DNA of 64,000 nucleotides, from the NCBI RefSeq assembly GCF_000264905.1, contig NW_006763137.1, positions 994,719-1,058,718 of the forward strand. The letters run 5' to 3'. Position 1 is the stretch's first letter. Every line of letters begins with the position of its first letter. Under the pieces are notes generated by a model, which did not search any database, was not told the DNA's origin, and saw only the letters and a list, made by a program, of their open reading frames with translations. Shown here piece after piece: positions 1-12,700 of this stretch. The position numbers and the translations under genes were made by a program. Source of the DNA: Stereum hirsutum FP-91666 SS1 (taxonomy: Eukaryota; Basidiomycota; Agaricomycetes; Russulales; Stereaceae).

Positions 1-2045
1 GCCCTCGAAGACATGCTCGATGCAGACCGTAACGATATCTATGGCTCCGCGCCCAATCTTCTCCGCATTCACTACCAAATTAATCAACTCGAAGGCTTCC
101 GGAACCAGACAATGCACCAAGCCAAGAAGGCATCCATCAATTCACAGACTACGCTCAGGCGTATGTTCGAACGGCTCAATACTTTGATCGAAGCTTTTGA
201 TGAGTACATCTTGGAGCTCGCAAAGAACCTACTACCCATTGTTAGGGCTGGCCATCCCGAGGTTATCATCAAGCTCATCAAGATTGCGGAAATCGAAGGC
301 AAAGAGGACGAGAAGGTACATATACTCATTTTTATTGCTATATCTGTCTCCTAATCAGCGTTTGAACCTCGCTTTTCAATCAAACCCAGGCCATCGCCAT
401 TCGACTCGTCAAAAAAGCTGCCAAAATGGATGCCGCATCCAAGTTTAAATCCATGCAAGCCAATGCGCGCGTCATCAAACACTACCGTTCCAAAATCATG
501 AAAGAAATCACCGACTCCATCCGCGCCAAGTTCGACGAAGCCTACCTCCAAGACGAGCGTAACCCCGTCGGATTCCTGGAAAACCTCGGCTGGATCTACC
601 AAGACCTCATTCGCGTCGAGGCCGACGTCGTTCCCTGTTTCCCACCAGACTGGGACATATATTCACACTTCGTGCGACAGTATCATAAGGCCCTCGGAGC
701 GACGATCGAGAGGTTGGTGGCGAGTGAGCCAGAGGCAAGCGCGCTGTTGACGTTGCATGCGTGGTTGAAGGAGTACAAGAAGAGTATGAAGGAGCTGGAG
801 ATAGCCCCGGAGCTGCTGGAACCGCCGATTTTGAACGGGAAGGAACAGTCTCTCATCGACGATTATCTCAAGCTCATTATCTCGAAACTGGACGAATGGT
901 CCGCCAACTTGATGAAGACGGAGGTGTCGGAGTTCACGACGAGGGCGGAACCACCAGAGATGGACTCAGACAATCTTTACGGTATGCAGGGCGCGGTCAT
1001 CCTCTTCCAGATGGTCAACCAGCAGGTCGACGCTGCGACGGAGAGCGGACAGGGCCTCATCCTTGCACGGGTGGTCACCGACGTAAATCGGGTCATGCGC
1101 GGTATCCAGGAACAATGGACGAAACTCATCGACCAGGAATACAAGAAACACATCAACCCACCCAAGGAGGAAGAAGTCCCCGGCGGCTTGGTCGAGTATA
1201 TCATCGCGCTCGCGAACGACCAGATCAAGTCCGCCGATTTCTCAGAAGCCCTCTCCGCACGCATCGAACCCCTCGTCTCGGAGAAATACCGTATCACGAT
1301 CAACGAGCGGTTGAACGACGCGATAGACGGTTACCTCGATGTCGCGAAGAAATGCACGCAGACACTCATCGATATCATCTTCAACGATCTGAAACCTGCT
1401 ACAAAGCAGCTCTTCCAGGCTGGATGGTACGATGGGATCATGCGTCAAATCGTCGAAACGATGCGGGATTATATGACGGATTATCAATCCTATCTGAACC
1501 CCTCCCTACTCGAGCTCCTCGTCGAAGATCTTCTCGACGCCTTTTTAGTCTCCTACCTCACCGCCCTCGCCAACGCACCCAAGCTCAAGATGCCCGCCGC
1601 CACAGATCGTATCAAAGACGACGTCAGCGAGGCCTTTTCGTTCTTCAGCACGCTGAAACCGGCGAAGGAACTCGAGGCGTACTTCGAGGTAGTGGAGATG
1701 ATCCTTGCGTTGCTGGAGGCGTCGAAGAGTCTCGTGTTCTTGTCCTTCTGGAGTTTCGCGAAGGTGCATGGTCCGAACATCGCGTTCGTGGAAAGTTTGA
1801 TGAAGGCGAGGGATGATCTGGACAGGTCGGCTGTTGGAGAGGTTATGGATAGTATCAAGCGGAAGGTGAAGGACGAGGATCTGGCGGATCGTGAGTTTCG
1901 TTCTTGCTTATCCGTCATACCATTCGTGACTGGCTCTTTGAATGCTAACGCTCGATTTTTGTTACACATAGCCGAAGAACCAACGATCATGAAGAAGATC
2001 GCCGTCCAGAGTGCTTTCTCGCGGTTCCTCAGGACGAATACATGA
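1..2045 (+). CDS. SEC6: Exocyst complex subunit Sec6 (3' part, 5' end outside window)
   Basis: Sec6 is a core subunit of the octameric exocyst, which tethers secretory vesicles to the plasma membrane at sites of growth. The visible C-terminal 629 residues are all-helical and match the Sec6/EXOC3 family pattern, including the helical-bundle segments near FLENLGWIYQDL and YQSYLNPSLLELLVEDLL. Exons: <1-315, 390-1890 and 1972-2045. The first intron (316-389) opens with GTACAT and closes with CCCAG; the second (1891-1971) opens with GTGAGT, is 81 bp, and therefore does not shift the frame. The stop is TGA at 2043-2045. Reading is open from base 1, so the gene begins upstream of the window; yeast Sec6 is about 800 residues, so roughly 100-150 residues are missing here. 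No anomalies seen in the visible part. Confidence 0.93.
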
Positions 2046-2348
2046 TCAACGTCATTTCATCCACCATCGCCTTTTCCTTCCTTTTCCTGTCCAGTCCCCT
2101 CTAGACCATCATGCTCAGTTTGCTTGTTACGCTATCTGTATCTCCTACGCATCATCTGTATTTCTACCATCGGTATCTTGTGCTTTCGCAACTTGGACTA
2201 GGACTTTGCTGTTTGATACACCTATTTGTCCATAAGCGATCTTTTCTACCACGGACCTGCGGTCAAATTTTACTATTATTTGGAATAGTTCTCGGGCTCT
2301 ATGTACCTGATTATTTGCGTTCAGCTGCATAGATGAGGAGGTTCACGA

Positions 2349-2378
2349 CATCCGACCTCATCCGACCTCATCCGACCC
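2349..2378. repeat. Three tandem copies of a 10-bp unit (CATCCGACCT)
   Basis: Two perfect copies and a third with one final-base change lie head to tail, about 630 bp upstream of the CHAT gene start. Could be a multimerised transcription factor site or simple slippage; nothing in the sequence decides between these. Confidence 0.8.
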
Positions 2379-2424
2379 ATTAGCTATAAGAATCGACACG
2401 CCACTTCGCCACATCTTTGTGCGA

Positions 2425-2432
2425 TCACGTGA
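2425..2432. promoter_or_regulatory. TCACGTGA palindrome (E-box, Cbf1/bHLH-type)
   Basis: A perfect 8-bp palindrome containing CACGTG lies in the SEC6-CHAT intergenic region. CACGTG is the classical binding core of fungal bHLH factors. Function here is inference from motif only. Confidence 0.35.
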
Positions 2433-3007
2433 GGAGAAACACTTGAGGAAAGAAAGAAATTTCAAATAATGCCGTATCCCCCCTTCGCTCTACCGTTGCT
2501 TCACAATCCACTCCTTTACATATGTTTACAAATGACTCTAGTCTTTGCAGTTCTCGTCCACGAATCAAGCTTCTTGTAAAGAAGTATTGTGGGTCTGACA
2601 GAATCCTAGACTGTTCAAGTATGCGTTCTGGGCAAGATGATGATCGATCTCATTGTAACGCCGGAAACACGATGTGTTCGCTTCCATTCATACACCCTCT
2701 CACTCTAGTCTATCCTTGTGGACTAAGAGAACGCTTCAGCCATGTGTTTTCAGCGTTGTTCCTGCCCAGTTGCTGTTCGGAAGGGTGGCCGTGCATCATC
2801 TAAGCTCGATGCATAGAGTACTTCTCGCCATCGACTTCCAGTCAACCCCTCGCCCCTCGTCGATTCTTGTTAGGCCTCAAGACCTCACAGATAACCTCCA
2901 GTGCCACGACTAACCTGACTCCTCGAAGATCACAACAAGACGCTGTGCGCAACGCACGACGACTGACGCCGCTTTCGAACAGGTCCTCTCACGGGCTGTC
3001 TACCTCT

Positions 3008-5892
3008 ATGCCAGAGACAGAGGCTTTCGCAGCGGTGAGCGTTCAATATATGTTTTGCATATGGCCTTCTGATATCGTACTGAACGTTTATTACAACGCG
3101 TAGTCATTGAATGCGGAAGACGCTGATATGACCGATTATGCTACCTCGCAACTCGCTCCAAGAATGTACCCAGACCGGTACCCCCTTTGGCAAATTATCC
3201 CCTCCACTATAGCTGGCGCTTTCAGCCTTTGTCTGTGGCCCTTTTTGCCGAGAGTGACCAAGTTTCTCTTATTCGACGTCTTCCTTCCACGTATGCGGGA
3301 CGCCAGCTTTCGCGGGCCCTCGACCTCACGCCTCCCAGCGTTAATCCAAGTCCACCGCGCTGCTCTGAATGCGGTGTCTCTCGAGGACCTGAGTCGCTTC
3401 GTCATCTCGCGAAATTTCGGCCACGACCTCTCTTTTCAGTACAACGAGACTGGTGATTTGAAGGATCTACTCGAGTCGATCAGAGCCCTTCGCGAGGCGC
3501 TCTCGCTTCGCCATCCACGTCATCCTGATTGTGCGGAGCCGTCGATGATGCTGGCGAATAATTTACATCTTCTATTCGTCGGTGTCAAGCGTCGAGAGAT
3601 CATTGAGGAAGCTATTCAGCTCTCTCGCAATGCCATAGATCTTCTCCCGCCGTCTGCACATGACCAGAGGCACAGAGCGCTTCGTACGCTCTCAGAGTGC
3701 CTTCGCGTCGCCTCCACGCATATGGTACTCAACACAATCGAGGAGTCCGTCGACAGAGCTCGAGAAGCCTTGGCTTCATGCCCACCAGGCCACAATGAGC
3801 GAGATCTCTCGTTGGCACAGTTATCGGCAGCGTTGAAAGCCCGCTACGAACGGTCGCGAGATATTGACGACCTAGACGAAAGTATCAGGCTCCAACGGGA
3901 GAGCATGGCACTTCTGACAGGTCCTCGACCACCACGCCGACCCATCGCCATGTACAACCTTGCTCTTGGTCTCTTGACTCGTTATGATAGGACCCATGAT
4001 ATTGCTGATCTCGAAGAGATTCGCGTCCACGCAGACGAGTGCGATACGTTGCTAAAGCCCTATGAGCATCACCCAGCCATGTCATTACTTTGGTGGATCC
4101 TTGCGCCAGTCTATCTCCGGGACCCAAATGCACTAAATTACGAACGCGGATTCTTGCTTTTGGAAAGAGCAACGAAGCACCCCTTTTCCTCTTCCTTCAA
4201 TCGACTTCAAGCTGCACTAGCATGGGTATGGTACGCACGACCGCTAAAGCATCCTTCTACTGGTGACGCCTATTCTGAAGCCTTGCGGCTTGTGGGCGAA
4301 CACCTTCGAGTGCGCCCTAGTGTCGAATGGCAGCGTGAGTTCTTCGGTCAGGAAGGCATAAGGACGCTACCGAGTGCCGCTGCCTCCTATTTCATCGAAA
4401 TGGGAGATATTGAACGAGCTGTAGAGATATTAGAGCAAGGACGCGCACGAACGTGGTCAATGCTTCGCGGATATCACCCTCCTCTGGACATCGACCGGCT
4501 GAAGACGACGGATCCTGGTTTGGCGGATAGGCTGTCGTTCAATCTCGAATGGCTGAGCGAGCTTTCCTTGACACGCGTGTCGGAGATTCCACATTGGAGA
4601 CAATATCCTACTCAGAAGTCAAATTTGACCGTCGAGAGCCCCTTTGAATATGTCCTGAGTGGGCAACTCATGTTGACAGAAGATCTAGCGGTGACCCTTC
4701 AAAAAATCAGGTCGATAGATGGTTTCAGAACCTTCCTGGACAACGATTTCTCCTACAACCATCTCGCGCAAGCCGCCTGTGAAGGTCCAGTCATCATCGT
4801 CAATGTCGATTCATTTCGCTCGGATGCCATCATCGTGTATCCCAATCGTTCATCGATGGTGGTCCCGCTCGCCGCAAGCCTCCAAAAGACAGTGAACCAG
4901 ATATCCCATAAACTCGACCAAGTTGTATCGACTGCACGACAGGAACGCTACGATTCAGTCGCTTCGAATCGTCGCACTGCCGATATCATCACCGTACTGA
5001 ATCTGCTATGGAGTCAGATCTGCAAACCTGTAGTCGACCAGCTCCTTAAAGATGGAGTATCGGAGCAATCACGGGTCTGGTGGTGCCCGACAGGTACCCT
5101 CGGGTTATTGCCTCTTCACGCCGCAAGGCTGTATAAGAACGGAGAAAAAAATATGTCGGACATCTTCGTATCCTCATACGCACCGACGTTATCCTCCCTC
5201 ATCTCAGCGAGGTCTACCACAAAAGATGTGGCCGGAAGACGTGGACGTATTTTAGCCGTGGGTCAGTCGAAGGCACTTCCCCAGGTACGAATGAACTATC
5301 AACTTCTGCAAAGATGTGTCTCTGCTGACTAAATTCCTCCCAATAATAGGTGAAGCCAGAGATACAACGCATTCAGCACGTCTTCGCAAGCAGCAGCGCA
5401 GACGTTCTTGTCCGAGATAATGATGAAGCCACACCCGGCCAAGTTCTGAACGACATGAAGAATAACACCTGGGTTCATTTTGCGTGCCACGGTTCGCTCA
5501 AACCGGAAGAACCATTCACTTCATCTTTCAAACTCCACAACAACAGTGACCTCACCCTCATGACAATTGCAAAGGCTCAGATTCCAAATGCCGAACTAGC
5601 CTTCCTAGCCGCATGTCATAGCGCGGCCGGAGACGCTCGAGGATCGGTCGACGAGATCCTCAGTCTTGCGGGAGCGCTGCAGTTTTGTGGCTACAGGAGC
5701 GTGATAGGGACTTTGTGGGTGATGAATGATAGTGATGGGCCGGAACTAGCAGGTTCTTTCTATGAACATATGGTCAACGAGGACCTAGACTTCCGTAAGT
5801 CCGCCATAGCTCTGCATGCAGCCGTGAAAGAAATCCAGGCGAGAAAGGTTCCTCCTGAACGTTGGTGTACTTTCATACATATAGGGGTTTGA
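3008..5892 (+). CDS. TPR-like/CHAT-domain cysteine peptidase
   Basis: A 916-residue protein, exons 3008-3034, 3104-5284 and 5350-5892. The start ATG at 3008 encodes a nine-residue first exon joined in phase 0 through a 69-bp intron (GTGAGC...GTAG); an alternative start is the in-frame ATG at 3128. Residues about 38-70 are hydrophobic and could be a membrane or packing helix. Residues about 90-520 are helical with recurring TPR-like units (for example DDLDESIRLQRESM, ADLEEIRVHADEC). The C-terminal third is a CHAT domain (clan CD, caspase/separase fold): the His-Gly box HFACHG (His about 783) and the Cys box AFLAACHSA (Cys about 825) are both intact, so the peptidase is probably active. CHAT-TPR proteins are abundant in Agaricomycetes; substrates are unknown. 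Converges on QNS1, with only 103 bp between stops. Confidence 0.9.
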
Positions 5893-5995
5893 TGCTCTTA
5901 CATGATGCTCGAATGGTGATGATCTCACACTTACACTTATATTGTATATCAACTCCAATTCCCTTTTCTCATTCCTAGAATCCCCTGTCTTCTGG

Positions 5996-8900
5996 CTACT
6001 CTTTCTTCGTCTTCTCGTCCTTGTTGGATCTATCTGGCAACAAGGCCGCTACATCTTCGATCTTCTTGAACTGCCACGGGAAGCGGGAAGGGTACAAGAA
6101 TGGGCGAAGGTCGAATCCTGAGCAGCGCGTACTCAAAGATCAGCCAGTCTCTGTCGGCGAGTGTATGAGCGGCACTTACGGTTGTCATCTGGACTGTACG
6201 ATTCCTGTAAACCACGAAAACGAAAGATTTTGAGCACACGATGCTTGACGAAGGAGGCAGAAGTACGAACCGCATGATAGGATGGCGTCAATGTTGTCAT
6301 TTTATGCCTGTTACGCGCATACTCGAAGTAAAAGTGCTTGACCTTCTCCGCAATCTGCACATGACATGACCCACGTCAGTTAGTGCACCGGAAAATTCCT
6401 TCTAGAATGAGTGTTGAGCAAGGAACGTAGGAACAGACCTGAGTAGGCGAGAGGAAAGACCCCCATTCGTGCACGAGCTTGGTGAACATGCTGTAAGGAC
6501 CGCATTTCTCGACTTTGCGAAGACGGCCAAAGACCGAGAGTTCGTCGTAGGTCATACCCATGTCAGCCTGTGTGTACCCACGGATGTCAGTTTGGGGAAT
6601 ACCGCACACAGATAATCAGGAGGGCCAAGACAAACCTCGTCAGCTTGAACATAATTTTCAGTAATAGGTTCAAGCTCGGCTGTTGGTGTGGCGTCAAGGA
6701 AACTAAAGGGAGGTACGCTCAACAAAACAATTTAGACAATAGCTCGAATGCGGTAGATAGTACCTCTCAAGAATGGGGAGGTCAAATGCATCGCGAGCAT
6801 ATGCGATATAGTTCTTCAAGTCCGTCTTACTGATCCCACCAATAGGGTTCACATCCGCTATTGACTTTGTTTAGTGATAACCGACATAGCCCACCAAATA
6901 GATATCACTCACCCGAAGAGCAATCATACTTCGTGAGATACCCTCGCAAACTGTTTGACCTGCGTGAGTGACGGTTTCCTGACCAGTATGCATACACTTA
7001 CCTCTCATCAACATTAGCACTCCCAAGCACGAGCAACCCCCCTTGGCGACCTCGGACCCACGGCAACAGCTGAGCAAACAGATAAGCCAATACCATACGC
7101 AGACGAGCTTGGATATTCTGCAACGCCAGGTTTTCAGCGTGGCTGCCGCCATGAGCGCGGAACTGTGGCTTGACGCCAGTGACGAAGCCGAAGAGGTTGC
7201 GAACTGCGGTGACCACCGTGTCCATGTTGAGGTCGATGTGGTAGCTATTGAAGACGTGGTTAAATTGATATCTCCAAGATGTAGAATATGTGCAGGTACA
7301 AACCTTCCAATGGCATTACTGAGCTCCTTGGCGCGTCCTCGTGTATCAGCACTGGAGTTCTCAGTGCCCATGTAACAGGTGTGGAATATACGACCGCAAA
7401 ACTCTCTCGGATCTGAGGGTATGTAGCCAGAGTCCGCTGGTTCTCCGACGATACGGCGCGCATCCTCGATGACCTGTTTGTCTGAGGCGAAGAGTTTCGT
7501 GTCAATAACGAACTCAAACTAACCTACGAGGGAGACACGGACCTGCTCGACGCGCAGCTTCAGCGACCAGCCGACACATCGAATAGACAATGACGGCGGT
7601 GGCACAGCTATCAATCCCGCCGCTCAGCGGGACAAAATATCCCTGCGTCCGTGAGCGTCGCAGGTAATCCCAGAGCCAACACGCTGGTCCAAGTCTGACA
7701 AGTTGTATGGGATACGTGAGCATCGTTTCAGCAATATCTTTGGGAGCAGAAGCTTACGCGATCTCTTCCTCTGGGGTGTGGAACCTGACCTTAAACGAAG
7801 TCGGATGGTTGAACTCCGCGATCTCATTGAACTTTCCACTCGAAAGCGCAATAGGCGCATCAATTCGATGGTACCTCTCCGCTCCCGCAGCCTGCATGCT
7901 TCTGCTGCTCTTCGCCCTGTGAGCGCGGACGTCCTCAATATCGATAGTGGCAGAGACGACTTCAACATCATTCAAAGAAAATTGACTGCCTTGAGCAATG
8001 ATGTGGCCGTTGATAGCGATCATAGCACATCCATCGTAGTATAGTCGGTCGCCGTCGCAGCCTTGTTGGTTGGCATAGAGGTAAACGCCACCGAGCTGGA
8101 CTGAAGATAAGAAATTTATATCTATATTTTGAGATGAGAAACGAACCTTCTGCGTGGCTTCCTTGATGAGGTCAACACGGGTGTGAAGCTTGCGCAACTC
8201 GTGGTGACTGCCACTAGAATTTGTGAAGATCTCGACGCCATCGAGGCCCATGAGAATATGGGGGCTGTCGAAAACAGAGCAAAATGAAAATCAGCGTGTA
8301 ATTCCTGAAGACGCCAAAGAAATGTCCCTACCTCGCGGGCGTGAACAGCTCCTCACATAACTCAACTCCAATACACGTATCCTGCGTGCTAACCACACAA
8401 TCTCCAAACGGAACCTTGACCTGATTGGTCACTGCCTGAATGATCCTCGGCAAGAAATGGTCCTCCCATTGCCGATGTTTCTGCCACGGCGTGAAGTACC
8501 TCAGCTCGCGATAATTCCCGTCGTTCGCCATCCACATCTTCGGCCGGATGAGGAGGATCTGTTTGTTGTGGATGATAACCCGGCAGTTATAGATTACGTT
8601 CTTGTGTACTACAGGCCTGGCGACGCATGGTTCAGTCAGGGTCCCAACATTCGTAAGATAAATCATCGTAAAAAAGGATTCGGAGAGAGGTGAAAGAAGA
8701 CTTACATCCCGATGTCGCAAACGATATCCTTCACATCGTCATGGGCGAGGATCTTGGCAAGAACCTCCCACGAGTGCAACACTGTATCGCCTATCAAATA
8801 TGCAAGCATCCAAGAATCGTTAGCCATAACGAAACTTATCCTGCCCGTGCCATTTTGCTGCAGCTACAAGAATAATCCGGAAACAACTGATTACCTTCCA

Positions 8901-9340
8901 AGAAATGATCCAGGCATCCATATCCCCTGAAAGGTGAAAAATCAGCACATTCACGTTTCAGCCAACAATAATGTTTAGATGTTCTTCAGGCGGTTGAATC
9001 AGTGTCGGAGTCTTACTCACGGTATCTCGAGCTCAGGTCCAACTCTCAGTGTGGCGCCCCTCTGCTTCGCAATCGCGATACTTGCGAGGATGCGCTCAAG
9101 GTTACCCTAGGAAAAGGCAATCAGCAACACCACACACACACACACAAACAATCGCGATGCTACCTGAAAGTCCAGAGCCCATTGATTCAGAGAACTACAG
9201 GTACCTTGAGTTAGCTAGATTTGTCGTCGCTGATCTTACAGCGGCGGCTTACCATCTGATCCGACAAGTAAACCAGACGTCAGAGGGTGGAAGGACATAA
9301 AAATGAGAACATACGTTGCAAGCGTGATCTGATGCCCCAT
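5996..9340 (-). CDS. QNS1: Glutamine-dependent NAD+ synthetase
   Basis: Catalyses the last step of NAD+ synthesis, amidating deamido-NAD+ with glutamine as nitrogen donor. The protein reconstructs to 710 residues, matching the usual ~710-715. It starts MGHQITLAT at ATG 9340. The N-terminal nitrilase-type glutaminase domain carries the nucleophile box ELCEELFTP. The C-terminal synthetase has the ATP-pyrophosphatase P-loop LSGGIDS and the conserved [14 protein letters not shown] and [11 protein letters not shown] stretches. Eighteen exons: 9315-9340, 9164-9194, 9021-9106, 8895-8926, 8706-8790, 8332-8616, 8147-8264, 7758-8095, 7543-7694, 7304-7481, 7002-7244, 6913-6950, 6764-6857, 6636-6702, 6439-6567, 6271-6354, 6180-6204 and 5996-6117. 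All phases agree. Exon 9 uses a GTCCGT donor, chosen because it keeps the family spacing. Several exons are only 25-38 bp. Confidence 0.96.
9131..9146. repeat. (CA)8 microsatellite in a QNS1 intron
   Basis: Eight CA units lie in the intron between exons 2 and 3 of QNS1, in the pyrimidine-rich tract before the 3' splice site when read on the minus strand as TG. Likely length-polymorphic. Confidence 0.85.
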
Positions 9341-9763
9341 GCCTGTGGTTGGAGCACTTCACGAAGAGTCGGTGGACGTATGTAGATGGTTCGCCACTTC
9401 GACTGACTCGAAGTTCAGGGGAACTTGAGCGCTGCGGCGGAGGAAATTCAAAGATAAGATATCGGAATTTGCCGATTTTAACGTTCTTTCTTCCCAGACA
9501 CTTGGCGCCCGTTCAAGGAGCTGTTAGATGTGGCACTGTGGCCCTCTCCCCGTCATCCGTTCACTCACGTCTTCTTGAACTTCCGTAATATTACGGACCA
9601 CACAAATTCGAGACAAGAAAATACAGTCACAACAGCATAAGACATATATGTACAAGCGATGAAAAGAAAAAGGCATATGAATAGGAGATACATATTACAA
9701 TACTTCAAGATAGATCGCGATTTCGACAACGGCCATACGAACATACAAACGACAACGTACACC
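9341..9763. other. Intergenic: QNS1 promoter and 3' UTR of the oxygenase gene
   Basis: A 423-bp gap between two minus-strand genes. AT-rich around 9590-9760. No coding segment or conserved element recognised. Confidence 0.6.
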
Positions 9764-12700
9764 TCACTTCTCATTCGACTTCAGCTCAACATTGTACTAT
9801 TAACGCGCACGATAAAACAACCCCGTCAGAGTGACCACGTAGGAACAAGATCGAATGCATGCATACCTGAACGATCATCGAAGTCGCCCACGGCGTCGGC
9901 AGATGGTCCTTGCCCAAATACTCATACCTCAAAGTATTGACCGCGTTCGTCCTGTACCTCTTTAACTTGCCCGACTGACCAGGTCCACGACGAAGGTGGT
10001 CATATTCGAAGACAGCTCGGAGAACTTGGCTCATGATCTACAATGAACCAGAAGGTATCAACGTAAAGGTCGTATGTTTGATTCACGAGTAGTGTACGAA
10101 CCTTCATCGTGATGTCGAGACCGAGACATCTATCCATTGCGATCCCCATAGTCAGCGGAGATGGCGCAGATTCGTGGTATCAAGAAAAGTACGCACCTGA
10201 CCGCGCCGTCCCCAATCAAGTACTTCTTCATCTCACGATTCAGATCAATCGACTTCGGCTCAGCAAATACAGTCGCCTGCGCATTGATAAATTAACAATG
10301 AGAAAGGTTGGTTAATAATGACGTTAGTAAATCACTCACGTCCATGCCCGCATGGGCAATATCCACAAAGACTTTCTGACCCCCTTCGATCCTAGCCGCA
10401 CCGACAGTCTCACCGTGGAGGGCCTCACGCCAGACACCACGGAAAGGTGGGTCAACCCCTTAATAGTTGGAAGATTTAGTCAGTAACCACAGAGACTGGA
10501 TGAGCGAGACACTCACTCAAGGCCTCGCAGAAATACGCGGACAGCTGCGCTACGTTCTTCGGATCGTTGAGGGCTTCCAACGACGGCGTGTTCTTGTCGT
10601 CCAGGTAGACATTGACGACGCTAATGAGGCCTGCACGAAGAGATCATCATCCAAACGATAGGAATCAACTTCAATAGCACAAAGACTATGTGAGATAAGA
10701 AGAACGTACTCTGAGAAAGCTCAACCGTGGCCCCTACCATCAGCGCTAGGATATTATTCGCAACCTCATCGGCCGACCTCCCCTGCTCGAACAACTTCTC
10801 CGCCAGTGGGAGAGTCTTCTTCTTGGTCTTCGAACCGGAGAACAGATGTTGAATAGACTCCGCCACGCCTTCAACGAGCGAAAGCTTTCAAGCGTAGTAG
10901 TATCAGTGGATCAGTGAACAGGTAAGGGAGATAGCGGGACATACCCCTCCACCGGCATGGAACACCACATGCTCCTTGATGGAACGATGTAACTCGTCGA
11001 CATATTTCTTCACTCGTTCTTCAAGCATCATTGCCTTCGAGGGGTCGACGTCGAGGAAGAAGTACCTGTCAGGAACAGAATTTATGTCTCAGTCAGTGTG
11101 CAAGATAGACAGGATAAGAAACGAAGCTCACGTATAGATGTCGGTCAACATATCGAACAACTGGCCCTCCGTGTAAGGCCCGGACTGATGCTGAGTCTTC
11201 AACGTGAAGCCAGCCTGCATCACAACCGCCATCAGTATCCACCCGGAAAAATCGAGTCTCGAACGCTACTCGAAAATTCGTGGGCACTCACAATCTCAGT
11301 CGCAACCCATCTGATCGGAATAAACCTCAACGCGTCCACAATATCCACGTTCTTGATTCGCTTATCCGACAATGTAAACGACTTCTCGTCGATCACCGCT
11401 TTCGTCGTCTGATAGAATGACATCGCGATTGTGTTTGTAGAGCCCTCTTCGGCTGTGAGTACCCGGAGGACTTCGCGCTGGTCGCGTTCACCCCGCGCGG
11501 GATCGCCGGACGCGATGAAGAATCTAGTCGCACGAGACATATATTCAGCTTGAACCATCCCATTCATTCCGATAGAGGGGAAAAGAAAGAAAGAGAATGG
11601 CAAGACGGACCCATTGTCCTTGATGATCCCCGTAACAATCTTCGCATAAGGCTGCTTGAAGTTCTGGCTCTTCAACACTGCCTCGACATCGCGGTACTCA
11701 TTCACCAGCCCAATGACTGGAGGGTCACCGGGACGGGAAAAGTTGTATCGGTGATCTTGTCCGAGCTTGGCGAGGAAACCTTTTATGGACTCGGGAGTCT
11801 GCAAGGGGAACCAGGCGTAGGTACTCTGCAAGTCGAAGGTCCAAAGCAAGCAAGGAAGACATATTAGTATGTCACAGGAAGCGAGCAAAAGGAATTTGCG
11901 TACGTTCTCCCCAAACTCATGCGGAAGCGCCCTCATCAATAACTTCCCTACGATACTTCCATTACCGGGACCTTCTGGGTCTCTCTGACAGTCCGCGAAG
12001 CCCCACCTGTATATACACATATTAGCCAACCCTATTTTAGGGGAGAGTGGTATAAAACAAATAGAACTAACGCAGTCATGTTGAAAGGCGTATAATCTGC
12101 CGTGAAGAACCGATCGCCACGAGTGAGAGCTATCGCGTCACTGAGAATCGCACGACTGATAGTATAGCCTAACAACGTTAAAAGTTTGTCGTCAGTGTCT
12201 CTATTCTATGTAGAGCGATGGGTTTGATCTGGAGAGAAGTCTTTACCTGGACAAAGACCTGCGCCATCGACGAGGGGCTTCGCCTGTTCCGCCTGCAGAC
12301 CAACGTAGAGCTCTGGGAAGTTGAAGCTGCGTGAGTCGAAGAATCATCGGGGTACTTAGCATATGGCGAACATACCGAGGTTCTCAATATCTCCATACAA
12401 CTTCTCGGCGGCGTAAGCAATCTCGGCGTCGGGGTTCCACTCGAGGAAGCTTTCATAGGCTGTATGACCGTGTCAGGTTCATGAGTTAAACAATTCGACT
12501 CAAGGGCACATGGGACGACGTACGTTTCAAACCAAGGAACTACAGGAGGTTGGGAGACCTTATATCAGTACACGAGTGCAGCCAGAATGCAGCATATATC
12601 ATACCTTCCTGAACTCATTCAAACTGCAAACACCCCACCTCCTGTTCGACTCTATTCCCATGATCTCGTGCAACCTCATGATCTCAGGAGTACCCCGAGC

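Larger units (their letters stand above)
2046..3007. other. Intergenic region between SEC6 and the CHAT gene
   Basis: Contains the SEC6 3' UTR and the promoter of the downstream CHAT-domain gene. No credible coding segment seen: open frames here are short and lack splice-compatible continuations. A three-copy 10-bp tandem repeat and a palindromic E-box-like site lie in the middle. Confidence 0.6.

Noticed and set aside
761..1816. A 351-codon plus-strand frame overlapping SEC6
   Set aside because: It overlaps the SEC6 coding exon in another frame, has biased Arg/Gly/His composition typical of an antiframe shadow, and matches nothing recognised.
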